DNA of 64,000 nt from Terriglobia bacterium (lineage in GTDB: Bacteria > Acidobacteriota > Terriglobia > Terriglobales > Acidobacteriaceae): assembly GCA_020073465.1 (NCBI GenBank), contig JAIQFC010000014.1:1-64000 (forward strand), written 5' to 3'. The notes below the pieces were generated by a model, which did not search any database, was not told where the DNA came from, and saw only the letters and a list, made by a program, of their open reading frames with translations. A program made the position numbers and the translations under genes. Below are positions 8,698-17,327 of this stretch, piece after piece. Positions within the stretch are counted from its first letter, which is position 1. Each line of letters opens with the position of its first letter.

Positions 8698-9080
8698 CGC
8701 CGGGTCCTTTCATATTCGTCCAGCAAGCGGCGGATTTCTTCAATCTCTTCGCGCGAGGCGCGGCGCCCGGCCAGCGCGTGCAGCATGAGCTGGCTGGCGG
8801 AACCTTCGAAAACTCTTTGCAGCATGTCTCCAGCAATTTGACGCTTGGTCTGCTCGGCGGGCAGGCATGCTTCATAGACGTGCGCGCGCTGGGTTTCGTT
8901 ACGGCGAACCGTCCCTTTTGCCGTCATGATCTGCAAGAACTTCAGTACGCTGGTGTAGCCCAGGGTCTTTTTCTCGCTCAGCGCTTCGTAGACTTCGCGG
9001 ACGGTGGAAGGCCCGCGGGTCCAGAGGATACGCAGGATCTCGAGTTCGGAAGCGGTGGGTTTCTGCGGTTCCTGCTTCAT
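8694..9080 (-). CDS. BlaI/MecI-family transcriptional repressor
   Basis: 128 residues, normal for the family. A winged-helix domain fills residues ~8-82: TASELEILRILWTRGPSTVREV, then GYTSVLKFLQIMTAKG as the recognition part. The C-terminal helices (SASQLMLHALAGRRASREEIEEI) form the dimerisation and cleavage region. It represses its own operon until cleaved by the M56 sensor encoded next. The ATG at 9080 is set by homology; the long upstream extension is not protein-like. A perfect operator-like palindrome lies 14 bases upstream. Confidence 0.9.
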   Translation of the reverse strand: MKQEPQKPTASELEILRILWTRGPSTVREVYEALSEKKTLGYTSVLKFLQIMTAKGTVRRNETQRAHVYEACLPAEQTKRQIAGDMLQRVFEGSASQLMLHALAGRRASREEIEEIRRLLDEYERTRR

Positions 9081-9093
9081 GGAAAAGGACCAT

Positions 9094-9113
9094 ACTACGA
9101 AGGTATTCGTAGT
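9094..9113. promoter_or_regulatory. BlaI-type operator
   Basis: ACTACGAAGGTATTCGTAGT is a perfect 8-bp inverted repeat around GGTA, very like known BlaI/MecI operators (TACTA...TAGTA pattern). A related half-site, TCTTCGTAGA, follows at about 9125-9134, allowing two repressor dimers. It lies directly upstream of the BlaI-like gene, so autoregulation is expected. Confidence 0.75.
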
Positions 9114-9260
9114 GTCAACGAAAATCTTCGTAGATACGCAAGAATGAGATTGGCCGGTCCGCTCAGGACAACGATAGTCAGTTTTCGCTATTGCGCCCGG
9201 CTTCCCATCTGCTACCGTGTTGCTCTTTCTGAGCCTTGCCCGATATTTGGAGGAATGACG

Positions 9261-9644
9261 ATGAGTGTGCAAAGAGCGACGAGTCTGGTGATCGGCTTGT
9301 GTGTTTTGGCGGCTGTGCTGGCGGCCGGGAGCGATGCCGGCAAGTCTGTCACGGTAAGCGGCTACGTCTTGGACTCGGCCTGCGCGTTTACTAGAGGCCT
9401 GAAAAAGCCGATCAGCAGCCAGTGCGCGCAGGCCTGCGCGAAGGCGGGATCGCCGCTGGTGATCCTGTCGGACAACGGTACAATCTATTGGCCGATTGCG
9501 GACACTATGCCCGCGTCCGGGCAGAATGAGAAGCTGCTGCCGTTTGCGGGGCAGAAAGTGACGGCCAGCGGGAAGGCCTATGAGCGAGGGGGCTCGACAG
9601 CAATCGTGATCGAGAAGATCACGGCGGAAGCGGGCCAAAAGTAG
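9261..9644 (+). CDS. Small secreted protein of unknown function
   Basis: 127 residues, start at 9261 chosen because GGAGG at 9249-9253 gives seven-base spacing (the ATG at 9255 is too close). An N-terminal signal peptide (LVIGLCVLAAVLAAG) is followed by a beta-rich domain with four cysteines (SACAF, SSQCAQACAK) and the pattern VTVSGYVLDSACAF ... FAGQKVTASGKAYERGG, which looks like an OB-like fold found in many small Acidobacteria exported proteins. It is divergent from the BlaI gene. No enzymatic motif is seen. Confidence 0.7.
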   Translation: MSVQRATSLVIGLCVLAAVLAAGSDAGKSVTVSGYVLDSACAFTRGLKKPISSQCAQACAKAGSPLVILSDNGTIYWPIADTMPASGQNEKLLPFAGQKVTASGKAYERGGSTAIVIEKITAEAGQK

Positions 9645-9717
9645 CGGAGCCCTCGGGCTGCGCTTGCGGATCACAGGCACGCGGCACGGCGACTGGCCGC
9701 CGGACTTCGCCCAGGCA

Positions 9718-9763
9718 AGACAGCCGAGAGCTTGCCCTGAGGGGAGTCGAAGGGCGGCTGTCT
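9718..9763. repeat. Spacer hairpin repeat
   Basis: AGACAGCCG (9718-9726) pairs with CGGCTGTCT (9755-9763) across a loop containing GCTTGCCCTGAGG. Similar words (GGGACAGCCCCTGA...GCGGCTGTC) occur at 6597-6640. It follows the 9261 gene and may help end its transcript. Confidence 0.45.
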
Positions 9764-9882
9764 CCACGCGAGCTTTTACACTTCTCTGCTTACCTTGTCT
9801 TGGCAAGCACGTCCACTAGCTCGTAGAGTACTGTTTTGTCGTTTCCGGCTTCTCAAGTCCCATACAACAGGAGTTTGTTCCC

Positions 9883-10644
9883 ATGCGTCACGCAGTCATT
9901 GTGCTGATTGCAGTCTCATGCCTGAGTGTGTCCGCTCATGCGCAAACCGCGGAAGAGCTGGTGAACAAGAACATCCAGGCCAAGGGCGGGATGGAGAAGA
10001 TCAAGGCCATCACGTCGGTGCGGATGATCGGAAAGTTCGACGGTGGCGGAGGGTTCACCGCCGAGCAGTCGCAAGAGAACAAGCGGCCGAATCTGGTGCG
10101 CGAAACCTTCTCCCTGCAAGGGATGACTGCGATTACGGCGTATGACGGAACAACTGGCTGGAGGATTCGTCCGTTCGGCGGGCATAAAGATCCTCAACTG
10201 ATAGGCGAGGACAATCTCCGCGATCTGCTTCTGGACGCGGACTTTGACGGTCCGCTGGTGGACTACAAGGAGAAGGGCAACACGGTTGAATATCTGGGGC
10301 ATGACACGGTCGACGGAGACGACGCGCTGCGGCTCAAAGTGACGTTGAGGAATGGGGACATTATTTATTACTTCCTCGATCCGGACACGAATCTTGAGAT
10401 TCGCAAGGAAGTGCAGGAGTTCATCCGCGGGTCGGTACGGGAGAGCGTGGTCGAACTGGGATCGTACAAGGCAGTGGGGGGAGTGATGTTTCCGTTCTCG
10501 ATCTCGCAAGGGTCGAAGGATAATCCGAGAGCACAGACAACAACCGTCGAGAAAATGGAAGTCAATGTGGCGATTCCGGATTCCGAGTTCGCACTGCCGG
10601 CTTCTTTGAAGCCGGGGGCGAAGGCGGATGCCGGCAAGAAGTGA
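9883..10644 (+). CDS. LolA-like outer-membrane lipoprotein-sorting protein
   Basis: 253 residues with a signal peptide (RHAVIVLIAVSCLSVSAHAQ). The mature start TAEELVNKNIQAKGGMEKIKA is the standard opening of this Acidobacteria/Bacteroidetes LolA-fold family, followed by a single beta-sheet repeat pattern and IIYYFLDPDTNLEIRKEVQ. The fold probably binds lipids or lipoproteins in the periplasm, but these paralogues are usually not true LolA. The start has AGGAG about 10 bases upstream. The C-terminus is basic (KADAGKK). Confidence 0.75.
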   Translation: MRHAVIVLIAVSCLSVSAHAQTAEELVNKNIQAKGGMEKIKAITSVRMIGKFDGGGGFTAEQSQENKRPNLVRETFSLQGMTAITAYDGTTGWRIRPFGGHKDPQLIGEDNLRDLLLDADFDGPLVDYKEKGNTVEYLGHDTVDGDDALRLKVTLRNGDIIYYFLDPDTNLEIRKEVQEFIRGSVRESVVELGSYKAVGGVMFPFSISQGSKDNPRAQTTTVEKMEVNVAIPDSEFALPASLKPGAKADAGKK

Positions 10645-10671
10645 AGCTTTATCTATCACATCTGTTTCCTC

Positions 10672-10772
10672 TGTCATCCCGAGCGAAGCGAGGGATCTGG
10701 GTTTCTGCCTGGCCCATAGAGCGGAGGCGGTCTAGGCAAGAACCTAGATCCCTCGCTTCGCTCGGAATGACA
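10672..10772. repeat. Long inverted repeat (REP-like)
   Basis: Arms TGTCATCCCGAGCGAAGCG... and ...CGCTTCGCTCGGAATGACA flank ~55 bases, giving a hairpin with about 22 paired positions per arm. This CATCCCGAGCGAAGCGAGGGATC signature is a common mobile-looking palindromic spacer in Acidobacteria chromosomes. It separates the LolA-like gene from the VPS10-like gene. Confidence 0.8.
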
Positions 10773-10821
10773 GGGGTCTTACGTGGAACGACATCTTGAG
10801 CCTCAAAGAGGATTTCTGAAA

Positions 10822-13800
10822 ATGAACGCACGCGCGCGTTGCTCGCAGTTCTTGCCCAAGTTGAGCCTGTGGTTGGTTGCCGCTTGGTTGTGTGCTGGAG
10901 CGCAGGCCTTTGCCCAAGCAGCTTACAAATATGATGCCGCGACGGTCTCGGGACTTCCGGCACGAAATATCGGTTCCGCGATGATGAGCGGGCGCATCGC
11001 TGCTCTGGACGGAGTGGAGCAGGACGGACGCATCACTGTATTTGTGGGCGCGGCCAGCGGCGGCGTGTGGAAGTCGGTGAATGGCGGCACAACGTACAGG
11101 CCGGTGTTTGACCGCGAGGATGTGCAGTCGATTGGGGCGGTGACGATTGACCCGTCGAATCCGAAGACGGTGTGGGTGGGTACGGGCGAGGCCTGGACGC
11201 GTAACAGCGTTTCCGTGGGCGACGGAGTCTACAAGTCCACCGATGGGGGTGAAAACTGGACCAATGCCGGGCTCAAGGACAGCGAGCGCATCGCGAAGAT
11301 CCTGGTCGATCCGAATGATGGGAACAGTGTGCTGGTCTGCGCCACCGGACACTTGTGGAACGACAACGACGAGCGTGGAGTGTTCAAGAGCAGTGACGGC
11401 GGCAAGACCTGGAAAAAGGTTCTGGCCGGGGCAAATGGTTCCACCGGCTGCGGGCTGCTGGCTGCGAGCCGGCAGGAGCCGAAGACCATCTATGCGTCGA
11501 TGTGGGACTTCCGGCGGCAGGGATGGACGTTTCGGTCGGGTGGTCCGGGAAGCGGGCTGTTCAAGTCCACGGACGGAGGGGACCACTGGGCGGAGATCAA
11601 TGACGGGAATGCCAAGGGCCTGCCTCCGAAGCCTTGGGGACGCACTGCCGTGGCGGTTGCGCCTTCCAAGCCGCAGGTGGTGTACGCCAACATCGAGGCC
11701 GAGAGAGGAAGAGGACTGTATCGTTCCGATGACGGCGGTGCGACGTGGACAAAAGGGGACGCCAGCAACTTCATGGTGTGGCGTCCGTTTTACTTCGGCA
11801 ACCTGATTGTCGACCCGAGGGATGAGAACAAGATCTTCAAACCAGATCTCATTCTTATGCTCAGCACCGATGGAGGGAGGAGCTTCAACGTAGTTTCCGG
11901 CGGGGCGCACGGCGACTTCCATGATGTGTGGATCAATCCGAAGAATCCCAACATTGTGATCGTCGGTGACGACGGCGGGCTGTGGCGCAGCGAAGATGGC
12001 GGCAACCTCTGGAAGCACCAACTGAACCTTCCGGTGTCGCAGTTCTATCACGTGAGCACGGACAATGCGGATCCCTACCACGTGTACGGCGGACTGCAGG
12101 ACAACAGTTCGTGGGTCGGTGATTCTACTTATCCCGGAGGCATCTCGAACTCGCGCTGGGAAAATATGTTTGGCGGCGACGGGTTCTGGATGTTTGAAGA
12201 TACCGGCGATCCGGCTTACATCTATGCGGAGGCGCAGGGAGGCCACATCGGGCGCGTGAACCGCTACACCCACGAGACCCGCGACATTCAACCGCTGCCG
12301 AATTATGGCGAGAAGAAGCTGCGCTTCAACTGGAACGCACCAATTCACATGAGCCCGAACGAGAAGGGCACGATTTACATCGGAGCGCAGTTCCTGTTCC
12401 GCTCGCGCGATCACGGGCAGTCGTGGGACCGCATTTCTCCGGACCTGACGACCAACGATCCGGAGAAGCAGAAGCAGGAAGAGTCGGGCGGAGTGACGGT
12501 CGACAACTCTTCGGCAGAGATGAATACGACGATTAATTCGATCTCGGAGTCGCCGAAGAACGGGCAGATCATCTGGGTTGGGACCGATGACGGAAATGTC
12601 CAGATCACGCGCGATGGGGCGAAGACCTGGGCCAACGTGGCGGGCAACATCAGCGGACAGGAGAAGAACTCGTGGGCGTCGACTGTCGAGGCCAGCCGCT
12701 TCGATGAAGCGACCGCCTACGCGACGTTCGATCGGCACACGTTTGGCGACATGAAGCCGTACGCCTACAAGACGACTGACTATGGCAAAACCTGGACGGC
12801 GCTTCCGTTGCTGGAGAGCGGCGTGCGGGGATACGCCCACGTGATCAAGGAAGACGCGGTGAATCCGAACTTGCTGTTTGTGGGCACGGAGTTCGGACTG
12901 TGGATTTCGATTGACGGCGGGCAGCACTGGGCGCAGTACAAGGGCAGCAACTTCCCGGCAGCGGCGGTACGCGACATCGTGGTTCATCCGCGCGAGAATG
13001 ATCTGGTGCTGGCGACGCACGGGCGCGGAATCTGGATCATCGATGACATTTCGCCGCTCCGGGCGCTGACGCCGGAGCTGATGGCGAAGGCAGCGACGCT
13101 CATTCCTGGAAGGCCGGTCATTCAGTACTTCCAAGTGAATGGCGGGTGGCCGGAAGGTGATGAAAGTTTCAGCGGGAACAACCGGCCCTCGGACGCGCAG
13201 ATTACATACTACCAGAAGGCGCGGCACATCTTTGGGGACTTGAAGATTGAGGTGCTCGATCAGAACGGGGAAGTGGTGGACACGGTGCCAAACAGTAAGC
13301 ATCGCGGGCTGAATCGTGCGAGTTGGTCGATGAGGCTCAAGGCTCCCGCGGTTGCTCCGGCGGCGACCGTGTTGGGGGAAGCGGCGCAGGGGCCGCGGGT
13401 GCTGCCCGGGGTTTACACGGTGAAGCTCACGAAGGGTGACAACGTTTACACCGAGACGCTGAACGTGGTGCTCGACCCGCGGGCGAAGTTTTCGGTGGAG
13501 GATCGCAAGGCGCAATTTGAGCTGGAGATGAAGGTCTACAAACTGCTCGAGCACATGACGTGGTCGGTGGAGGCGATCGAAGGCGTGCGCAAAGCGGCGA
13601 ATGAGCGGGCTGCGAAGGTGCCGGAAAAAGATCCCTTGCGGTCCCAGCTGCAGCAACTGGCGGGCAAGTGCGATGAGATTCGATCGAAGATTGTGGCCAC
13701 GAAGGAAGGCGGCATGATCACGGGCGAGGAGCGGATTCGCGAGCATTTGGGGCAGCTCTACGGCAGCATCGACGGCTACGAGGGGCGTCCGGCGGACTAC

Positions 13801-14031
13801 CAGGCGGCTCGTGCCGAGTCGCTCGGGCAGGAACTGGAAGATGTGATCAATGACTTCAGGAAGCTGACGCAGAAAGAGCTGGCGGGGGTGAATGCCAGCC
13901 TGAAGAAGAAGAAGCTGGACGCGATCTCTGTGCTGGCGGAAGCCGACTGGCAGAAGAAGCGCGAGGCGGGTGCTGGTTCAGGCGCGAGCACGGGAATGAG
14001 AGCGGAACCTGGGATGCGAGAGATAGACTAG
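10822..14031 (+). CDS. Secreted VPS10/BNR (sortilin-like) repeat protein
   Basis: 1069 residues from the ATG at 10822 (AGAGGA upstream). A signal peptide ends near AGAQAFAQA. Residues ~25-740 form beta-propeller BNR/Asp-box repeats: many copies of SxDGGxxW such as KSTDGGENWTN, KSSDGGKTWKK and ISIDGGQHWAQ. The C-terminal third is a different, helical region (RKAQFELEMKVYKLLEHM). The family is annotated glycosyl hydrolase or sortilin-like, but catalytic activity is generally unproven. It is exported, perhaps bound at the cell surface. Single gene, bounded upstream by a long inverted repeat. Confidence 0.85.
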   Translation: MNARARCSQFLPKLSLWLVAAWLCAGAQAFAQAAYKYDAATVSGLPARNIGSAMMSGRIAALDGVEQDGRITVFVGAASGGVWKSVNGGTTYRPVFDREDVQSIGAVTIDPSNPKTVWVGTGEAWTRNSVSVGDGVYKSTDGGENWTNAGLKDSERIAKILVDPNDGNSVLVCATGHLWNDNDERGVFKSSDGGKTWKKVLAGANGSTGCGLLAASRQEPKTIYASMWDFRRQGWTFRSGGPGSGLFKSTDGGDHWAEINDGNAKGLPPKPWGRTAVAVAPSKPQVVYANIEAERGRGLYRSDDGGATWTKGDASNFMVWRPFYFGNLIVDPRDENKIFKPDLILMLSTDGGRSFNVVSGGAHGDFHDVWINPKNPNIVIVGDDGGLWRSEDGGNLWKHQLNLPVSQFYHVSTDNADPYHVYGGLQDNSSWVGDSTYPGGISNSRWENMFGGDGFWMFEDTGDPAYIYAEAQGGHIGRVNRYTHETRDIQPLPNYGEKKLRFNWNAPIHMSPNEKGTIYIGAQFLFRSRDHGQSWDRISPDLTTNDPEKQKQEESGGVTVDNSSAEMNTTINSISESPKNGQIIWVGTDDGNVQITRDGAKTWANVAGNISGQEKNSWASTVEASRFDEATAYATFDRHTFGDMKPYAYKTTDYGKTWTALPLLESGVRGYAHVIKEDAVNPNLLFVGTEFGLWISIDGGQHWAQYKGSNFPAAAVRDIVVHPRENDLVLATHGRGIWIIDDISPLRALTPELMAKAATLIPGRPVIQYFQVNGGWPEGDESFSGNNRPSDAQITYYQKARHIFGDLKIEVLDQNGEVVDTVPNSKHRGLNRASWSMRLKAPAVAPAATVLGEAAQGPRVLPGVYTVKLTKGDNVYTETLNVVLDPRAKFSVEDRKAQFELEMKVYKLLEHMTWSVEAIEGVRKAANERAAKVPEKDPLRSQLQQLAGKCDEIRSKIVATKEGGMITGEERIREHLGQLYGSIDGYEGRPADYQAARAESLGQELEDVINDFRKLTQKELAGVNASLKKKKLDAISVLAEADWQKKREAGAGSGASTGMRAEPGMREID

Positions 14032-14122
14032 CCGCAGCGTGAATGCTCTCTGCAGATTCGGGGAATGCTAGAATCGGAGTTTCTGGAATGCCGGTCATGC
14101 ATTCCCGGACGAGGCATGCCAG

Positions 14123-14416
14123 GTGGAGCAGGCGGGCCCAGGACTCGAGAAGGTGGTTGCTGATTCGCTGCGGCGGCTGCCGCCAACGGAGGCTCCGCTG
14201 ATAGCGTGGCCGCTGGTTTGCGGATCGGCAGTCGCTGAGCGCACGCAGGCTGTGAGCTTTGCCGGTGGAGTGCTGACCATCGAGGTGAGCGACGCAGGAT
14301 GGAAGCGCGAACTGCAGGCGCTGGCTCCGCGGTATGTCGCAACCATCAACCGGTACGTTGGGCAGCGCGTGCAGCGGGTGGAATTTGTGCTGCGGGGTGA
14401 AGTCCGCCAAAGGTAG
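14123..14416 (+). CDS. DUF721 (DciA-like) protein
   Basis: 97 residues from a GTG at 14123. The pattern ...LIAWPLVCGSAVAERTQAVSFAGGVLTIEVSDAGWKREL is that of DUF721; DciA members of this family load the replicative helicase in many bacteria lacking DnaC. It is shorter than many homologues because the variable tail is absent. It is upstream of gatC in the same direction. The start is uncertain for lack of a strong ribosome site. Confidence 0.75.
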   Translation: MEQAGPGLEKVVADSLRRLPPTEAPLIAWPLVCGSAVAERTQAVSFAGGVLTIEVSDAGWKRELQALAPRYVATINRYVGQRVQRVEFVLRGEVRQR

Positions 14417-14508
14417 TCACGCCAAAGAACCGCCGGGCTTCGCTCGGCACGGCCGGGTCCGAGATCCGGGCCCACACAAACCGAGATTCCACACAAGCAG
14501 AGATCAAC

Positions 14509-14847
14509 GTGAAAGTTACAGAGAAAGACGTCGCATACGTGGCCGATCTGGCCAATCTGGAGCTCACTGCGGAAGAGCGCACGGGCATGTTGCGCGACTT
14601 GAATTCGATTCTCGACTACATCGACCGGCTCAACGAGCTCGATACGTCGGATGTCCCGCCGATGGCACAGGTTTCCGACCCCTACGGGGTTGACGAATCA
14701 AAGCAGGGCAGCAAGCGGTTTGCCTACGCCAGCCGCGAGGATGTTGCCGAGGGGCTGCGCAGGTCGTTGCCGCAGGAAGCTGCCCTGGGGAACGCGCCGG
14801 ATTCGGATGGGGCGTTTTTCCTGGTGCCGAAGGTGATTGAAAGATAA
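14509..14847 (+). CDS. gatC: Glu/Asp-tRNA amidotransferase subunit C
   Basis: 112 residues, GTG start. Typical GatC opening VTEKDVAYVADLANLELTAEE, then LNSILDYIDRLNELDTSDVPPMAQ. GatC stabilises GatA and clasps GatB in the amidotransferase that makes Gln-tRNA or Asn-tRNA from misacylated species. It is followed by gatA after a 113-base palindromic spacer. The C-terminus (GAFFLVPKVIER) is the normal ending. No gatB is in the window, which is usual. Confidence 0.93.
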   Translation: MKVTEKDVAYVADLANLELTAEERTGMLRDLNSILDYIDRLNELDTSDVPPMAQVSDPYGVDESKQGSKRFAYASREDVAEGLRRSLPQEAALGNAPDSDGAFFLVPKVIER

Positions 14848-14850
14848 AAA

Positions 14851-14953
14851 CAGTGGTCAGTGATCAGTGGTCAGTGGCCAGCAAGAACTCGGAATACTAT
14901 GAGCACGCTATGCCTTTGTTGCCTGGCCACTGGCCACTGATCACTGACCACTG
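14851..14953. repeat. Inverted CAGTGGTCAGTG repeat between gatC and gatA
   Basis: The left arm CAGTGGTCAGTGATCAGTGG with TCAGTGGCCAG (14851-14882) is mirrored by CTGGCCACTGGCCACTGATC with ACTGACCACTG on the right (ending 14953), around a ~40-base loop. It can form a strong hairpin inside the gatCA transcript. The CAGTGGTCAGTG words are a recurrent Acidobacteria spacer repeat. Confidence 0.8.
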
Positions 14954-14960
14954 AACTTCC

Positions 14961-16394
14961 ATGGACCTCAACGGACTTACCATCGATTCTGCCCGCACTG
15001 CCGTTCAGGAGTGCACGACGACCGCACTCGCATTGGCGGAGGCGCACTACGCACGCATTCAGCAAGAAGATGGGCAGATCGGGGCGTTCCTCACGCTGTC
15101 GAAGGAGCGCGCGCTGGAGCAAGCGGATCGCATGGACCGCATGGCCGCTGAAGGGAAGCCGCTGCCGCCGCTGGGCGGAGTGCCAGTTGGCATCAAGGAT
15201 GTGATGTCGACGCGTGGTGTGCGCACGACCGCGGGCTCCAAGATTCTCGACAAGTATGTTCCGCCGTACGATTGCACTGCCGTGGCGCGTATGGAAGCGG
15301 CGGGCGCCGTGGTGCTCGGCAAGATGAATTGCGACGAGTTCGCGATGGGCTCGTCGAATGAGAATTCGGCATATCGTCCGGTGCGCAATCCGCGCGACTT
15401 GAATCGCGTGCCGGGAGGATCGTCCGGTGGCTCTGCGGCAGCGGTTGCGGCGGACATGGCGGTGGTCACGCTGGGCTCGGATACCGGCGGATCGATTCGG
15501 CAGCCGGCATCGTTTTGCGGAGTCGTGGGATTGATGCCGACTTACGGCCGCGTTTCGCGCTACGGGCTGATCGCGTTCGCCTCATCGCTCGATCACATCG
15601 GGCCGCTGGCCAAGACGGTGAAGGATGCGGCGATTGTGTTGCGCACGATTGCGGGACGCGATCCGATGGATTCGACTTCGGCGGGTGTAGCTGTGCCGGA
15701 TTACGTCGCCGAACTCGACAAGCCAGTGCGTGGGTTGAAGTTGGGTGTGGCCAAGGAGTATTTCGGCGAAGGCCTCGATGACGAAGTCCGTAACGCCGTG
15801 GAAACAGCCATCGACAAGCTAAAGAGCCTAGGGTGCGAGATCGTTCCAGTCTCCCTGCCGCACACGCCGTATGCGATTCCCACCTATTACCTGGTGGCGA
15901 CGGCGGAGGCTTCGTCGAATCTGGCGCGCTACGACGGCGTGCGCTATAGCCATCGTGCGCGCGGCGTGAAGACGCTTTCGGAGATGTACCGGCGCAGCCG
16001 GGATGAAGGATTCGGCGCCGAAGTGAAGAGGCGCATCATGCTCGGCACCTACGCGCTGAGCGCGGGCTACTACGACGCTTACTACCTGAAGGCGCAGAAG
16101 GTGCGCACACTGCTGACTCGGGACTTCGAAGAATCCTTCCGCAAGGTGGATGCGATTGTTACGCCGACGAGTCCGACGGCGGCCTTCCGGCTGGGGGAGA
16201 AATCGAATGACCCTCTGGCGATGTATCTGGCTGACATTTATACCGTGACCGCGGATTTGGCGGGGATTCCAGGAATTTCGGTTCCCTGCGGCGAGACGAA
16301 AGACAAGTTGCCTATTGGGCTGCAGATTCTGGGGAAGCATTTCGATGAGGCGACGATTCTGCGCGTGGCGCATGCGTATGAACGGGCGGCTTAA
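14961..16394 (+). CDS. gatA: Glu/Asp-tRNA amidotransferase subunit A
   Basis: 477 residues, normal length. The amidase-signature Ser-Ser-Lys triad is visible: Lys in [11 protein letters not shown], the Gly/Ser loop [15 protein letters not shown], and the nucleophile in [15 protein letters not shown]. GatA hydrolyses glutamine and passes ammonia to GatB to convert misacylated Glu- or Asp-tRNA. The N-terminus ([16 protein letters not shown]) fits. It is co-directional with gatC and likely co-transcribed through the inverted repeat. Confidence 0.95.
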   Translation: MDLNGLTIDSARTAVQECTTTALALAEAHYARIQQEDGQIGAFLTLSKERALEQADRMDRMAAEGKPLPPLGGVPVGIKDVMSTRGVRTTAGSKILDKYVPPYDCTAVARMEAAGAVVLGKMNCDEFAMGSSNENSAYRPVRNPRDLNRVPGGSSGGSAAAVAADMAVVTLGSDTGGSIRQPASFCGVVGLMPTYGRVSRYGLIAFASSLDHIGPLAKTVKDAAIVLRTIAGRDPMDSTSAGVAVPDYVAELDKPVRGLKLGVAKEYFGEGLDDEVRNAVETAIDKLKSLGCEIVPVSLPHTPYAIPTYYLVATAEASSNLARYDGVRYSHRARGVKTLSEMYRRSRDEGFGAEVKRRIMLGTYALSAGYYDAYYLKAQKVRTLLTRDFEESFRKVDAIVTPTSPTAAFRLGEKSNDPLAMYLADIYTVTADLAGIPGISVPCGETKDKLPIGLQILGKHFDEATILRVAHAYERAA

Positions 16395-16557
16395 CGGCGG
16401 CTTCCGGCTTCAGGCAACAAGCGTAGCGTTGGGACGCTAAAGCTGTTCTCGTAAACGGTTCGGAGGGGGAAAGAACGTCCCTCAGGGGCTGAAGCCCGCA
16501 TTCTCATTGATCGATAACGGCACGGCCGGAAGCCGTGCCCTTCCCAAAACCATTTCA
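16395..16557. repeat. Palindromic spacer after gatA
   Basis: Holds CGGCACGGCCGGAAGCCGTGCCCTT (two arms GGCACGG / CCGTGCC) at about 16519-16543 and GGGGCTGAAGCCCG-like words; probably the transcription end shared by convergent gatA and the FmdE-family gene. Confidence 0.45.
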
Positions 16558-17145
16558 TTAGATCGGTGTGTAGTAGCGTTCGCCGGCGCAACTGCGGCAG
16601 AGGATCTTGCCATCCCGTCGCACCTCGCGGCGAAAGTTGATTCCCTCGCCGCACTGCTCGCACACTACGCGCTCACCTTTATATCCGGGGAATTCTTCGG
16701 GCGGCAAATCGACTTTGACCCACTGCGCGGTGAAGAGGTCGTCATCTGAGATTTCGCGGTAGGCGAGCATCTGCTGCTGGTTCTTGTCTGCGATTTCGGG
16801 ATGCATCTGGCGGGCCAAGGCCTTGGAGGATTCCTTGGCGGCAATGCGAATGGCCTTGCCGCTAGTCACGTCGACAAATGTAGCTGCGACCTTGCCCCAG
16901 TCGCGGAATTTCAAGGCGCGCTTGCCCAGGCGGCAGCCGGTGACCACGGCGACGGCGTCCGTAGCGCAGCGGTCGATCTCGACGAAGGTGACGAGGCGCT
17001 TGCGGTCTTCTTTATTGCCTTGAGGATCACCGATGCCGAGTTTCTGCAGGCCGAGCATGGCGAGGCGCACGCCGAGTACTTGTCCGGCACAGATGTGGCC
17101 GTGGGCTTGTTCGGCGTCGCGGAGGTATTCGTCGAGAGATTTCAC
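16558..17145 (-). CDS. FmdE-domain protein with C-terminal zinc ribbon
   Basis: 195 residues, GTG start. Residues ~10-140 match the FmdE (formylmethanofuran dehydrogenase subunit E) domain: HGHICAGQVLGVRLAMLG near the start and EIDRCATDAVAVVTGCRLGKRAL in the middle, with Cys and His that bind metal. Residues ~155-195 form a treble-clef/zinc-ribbon: CEQCGEG ... CRSCAG. In non-methanogens these proteins are linked loosely to molybdenum or C1 enzymes; the substrate is unknown. It is followed by repeats and then cysS, also minus strand. Confidence 0.85.
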   Translation of the reverse strand: MKSLDEYLRDAEQAHGHICAGQVLGVRLAMLGLQKLGIGDPQGNKEDRKRLVTFVEIDRCATDAVAVVTGCRLGKRALKFRDWGKVAATFVDVTSGKAIRIAAKESSKALARQMHPEIADKNQQQMLAYREISDDDLFTAQWVKVDLPPEEFPGYKGERVVCEQCGEGINFRREVRRDGKILCRSCAGERYYTPI

Positions 17146-17210
17146 GGGAGCTGTCAGCTATCAGCCGTCAGCTTTCAGCTTAACATCGGGTGGGATGAAA
17201 CGTGAGGCGA

Positions 17211-17290
17211 TGCGCGCAAGATCCCCTTCGACTTCGCTCAGGGCAGGTTCTCGGGCCCGCTGGTGAAAACGCGGGTCTTCGGGATGACGC
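17211..17290. repeat. Dispersed intergenic repeat, variant copy
   Basis: GCGCGCAAGATCCCC ... TTCGACTTCGCTCAGGGCAG ... GGGATGACG shares words with the repeats at 3239 and 18929. Just before it (17150-17180) lies a GTCAGCTATCAGCCGTCAGC short-repeat run. Non-coding spacer between the FmdE-family gene and cysS. Confidence 0.5.
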
Positions 17291-17327
17291 CTTTAAGAAA
17301 GTATCCACGTTGGGCGGGCAGCTATGC

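Noticed and set aside
10744-13746. 1000-codon minus-strand open frame
   Set aside because: Lies entirely opposite the VPS10/BNR gene, with Arg/His-rich composition typical of antisense reading of GC-rich DNA.
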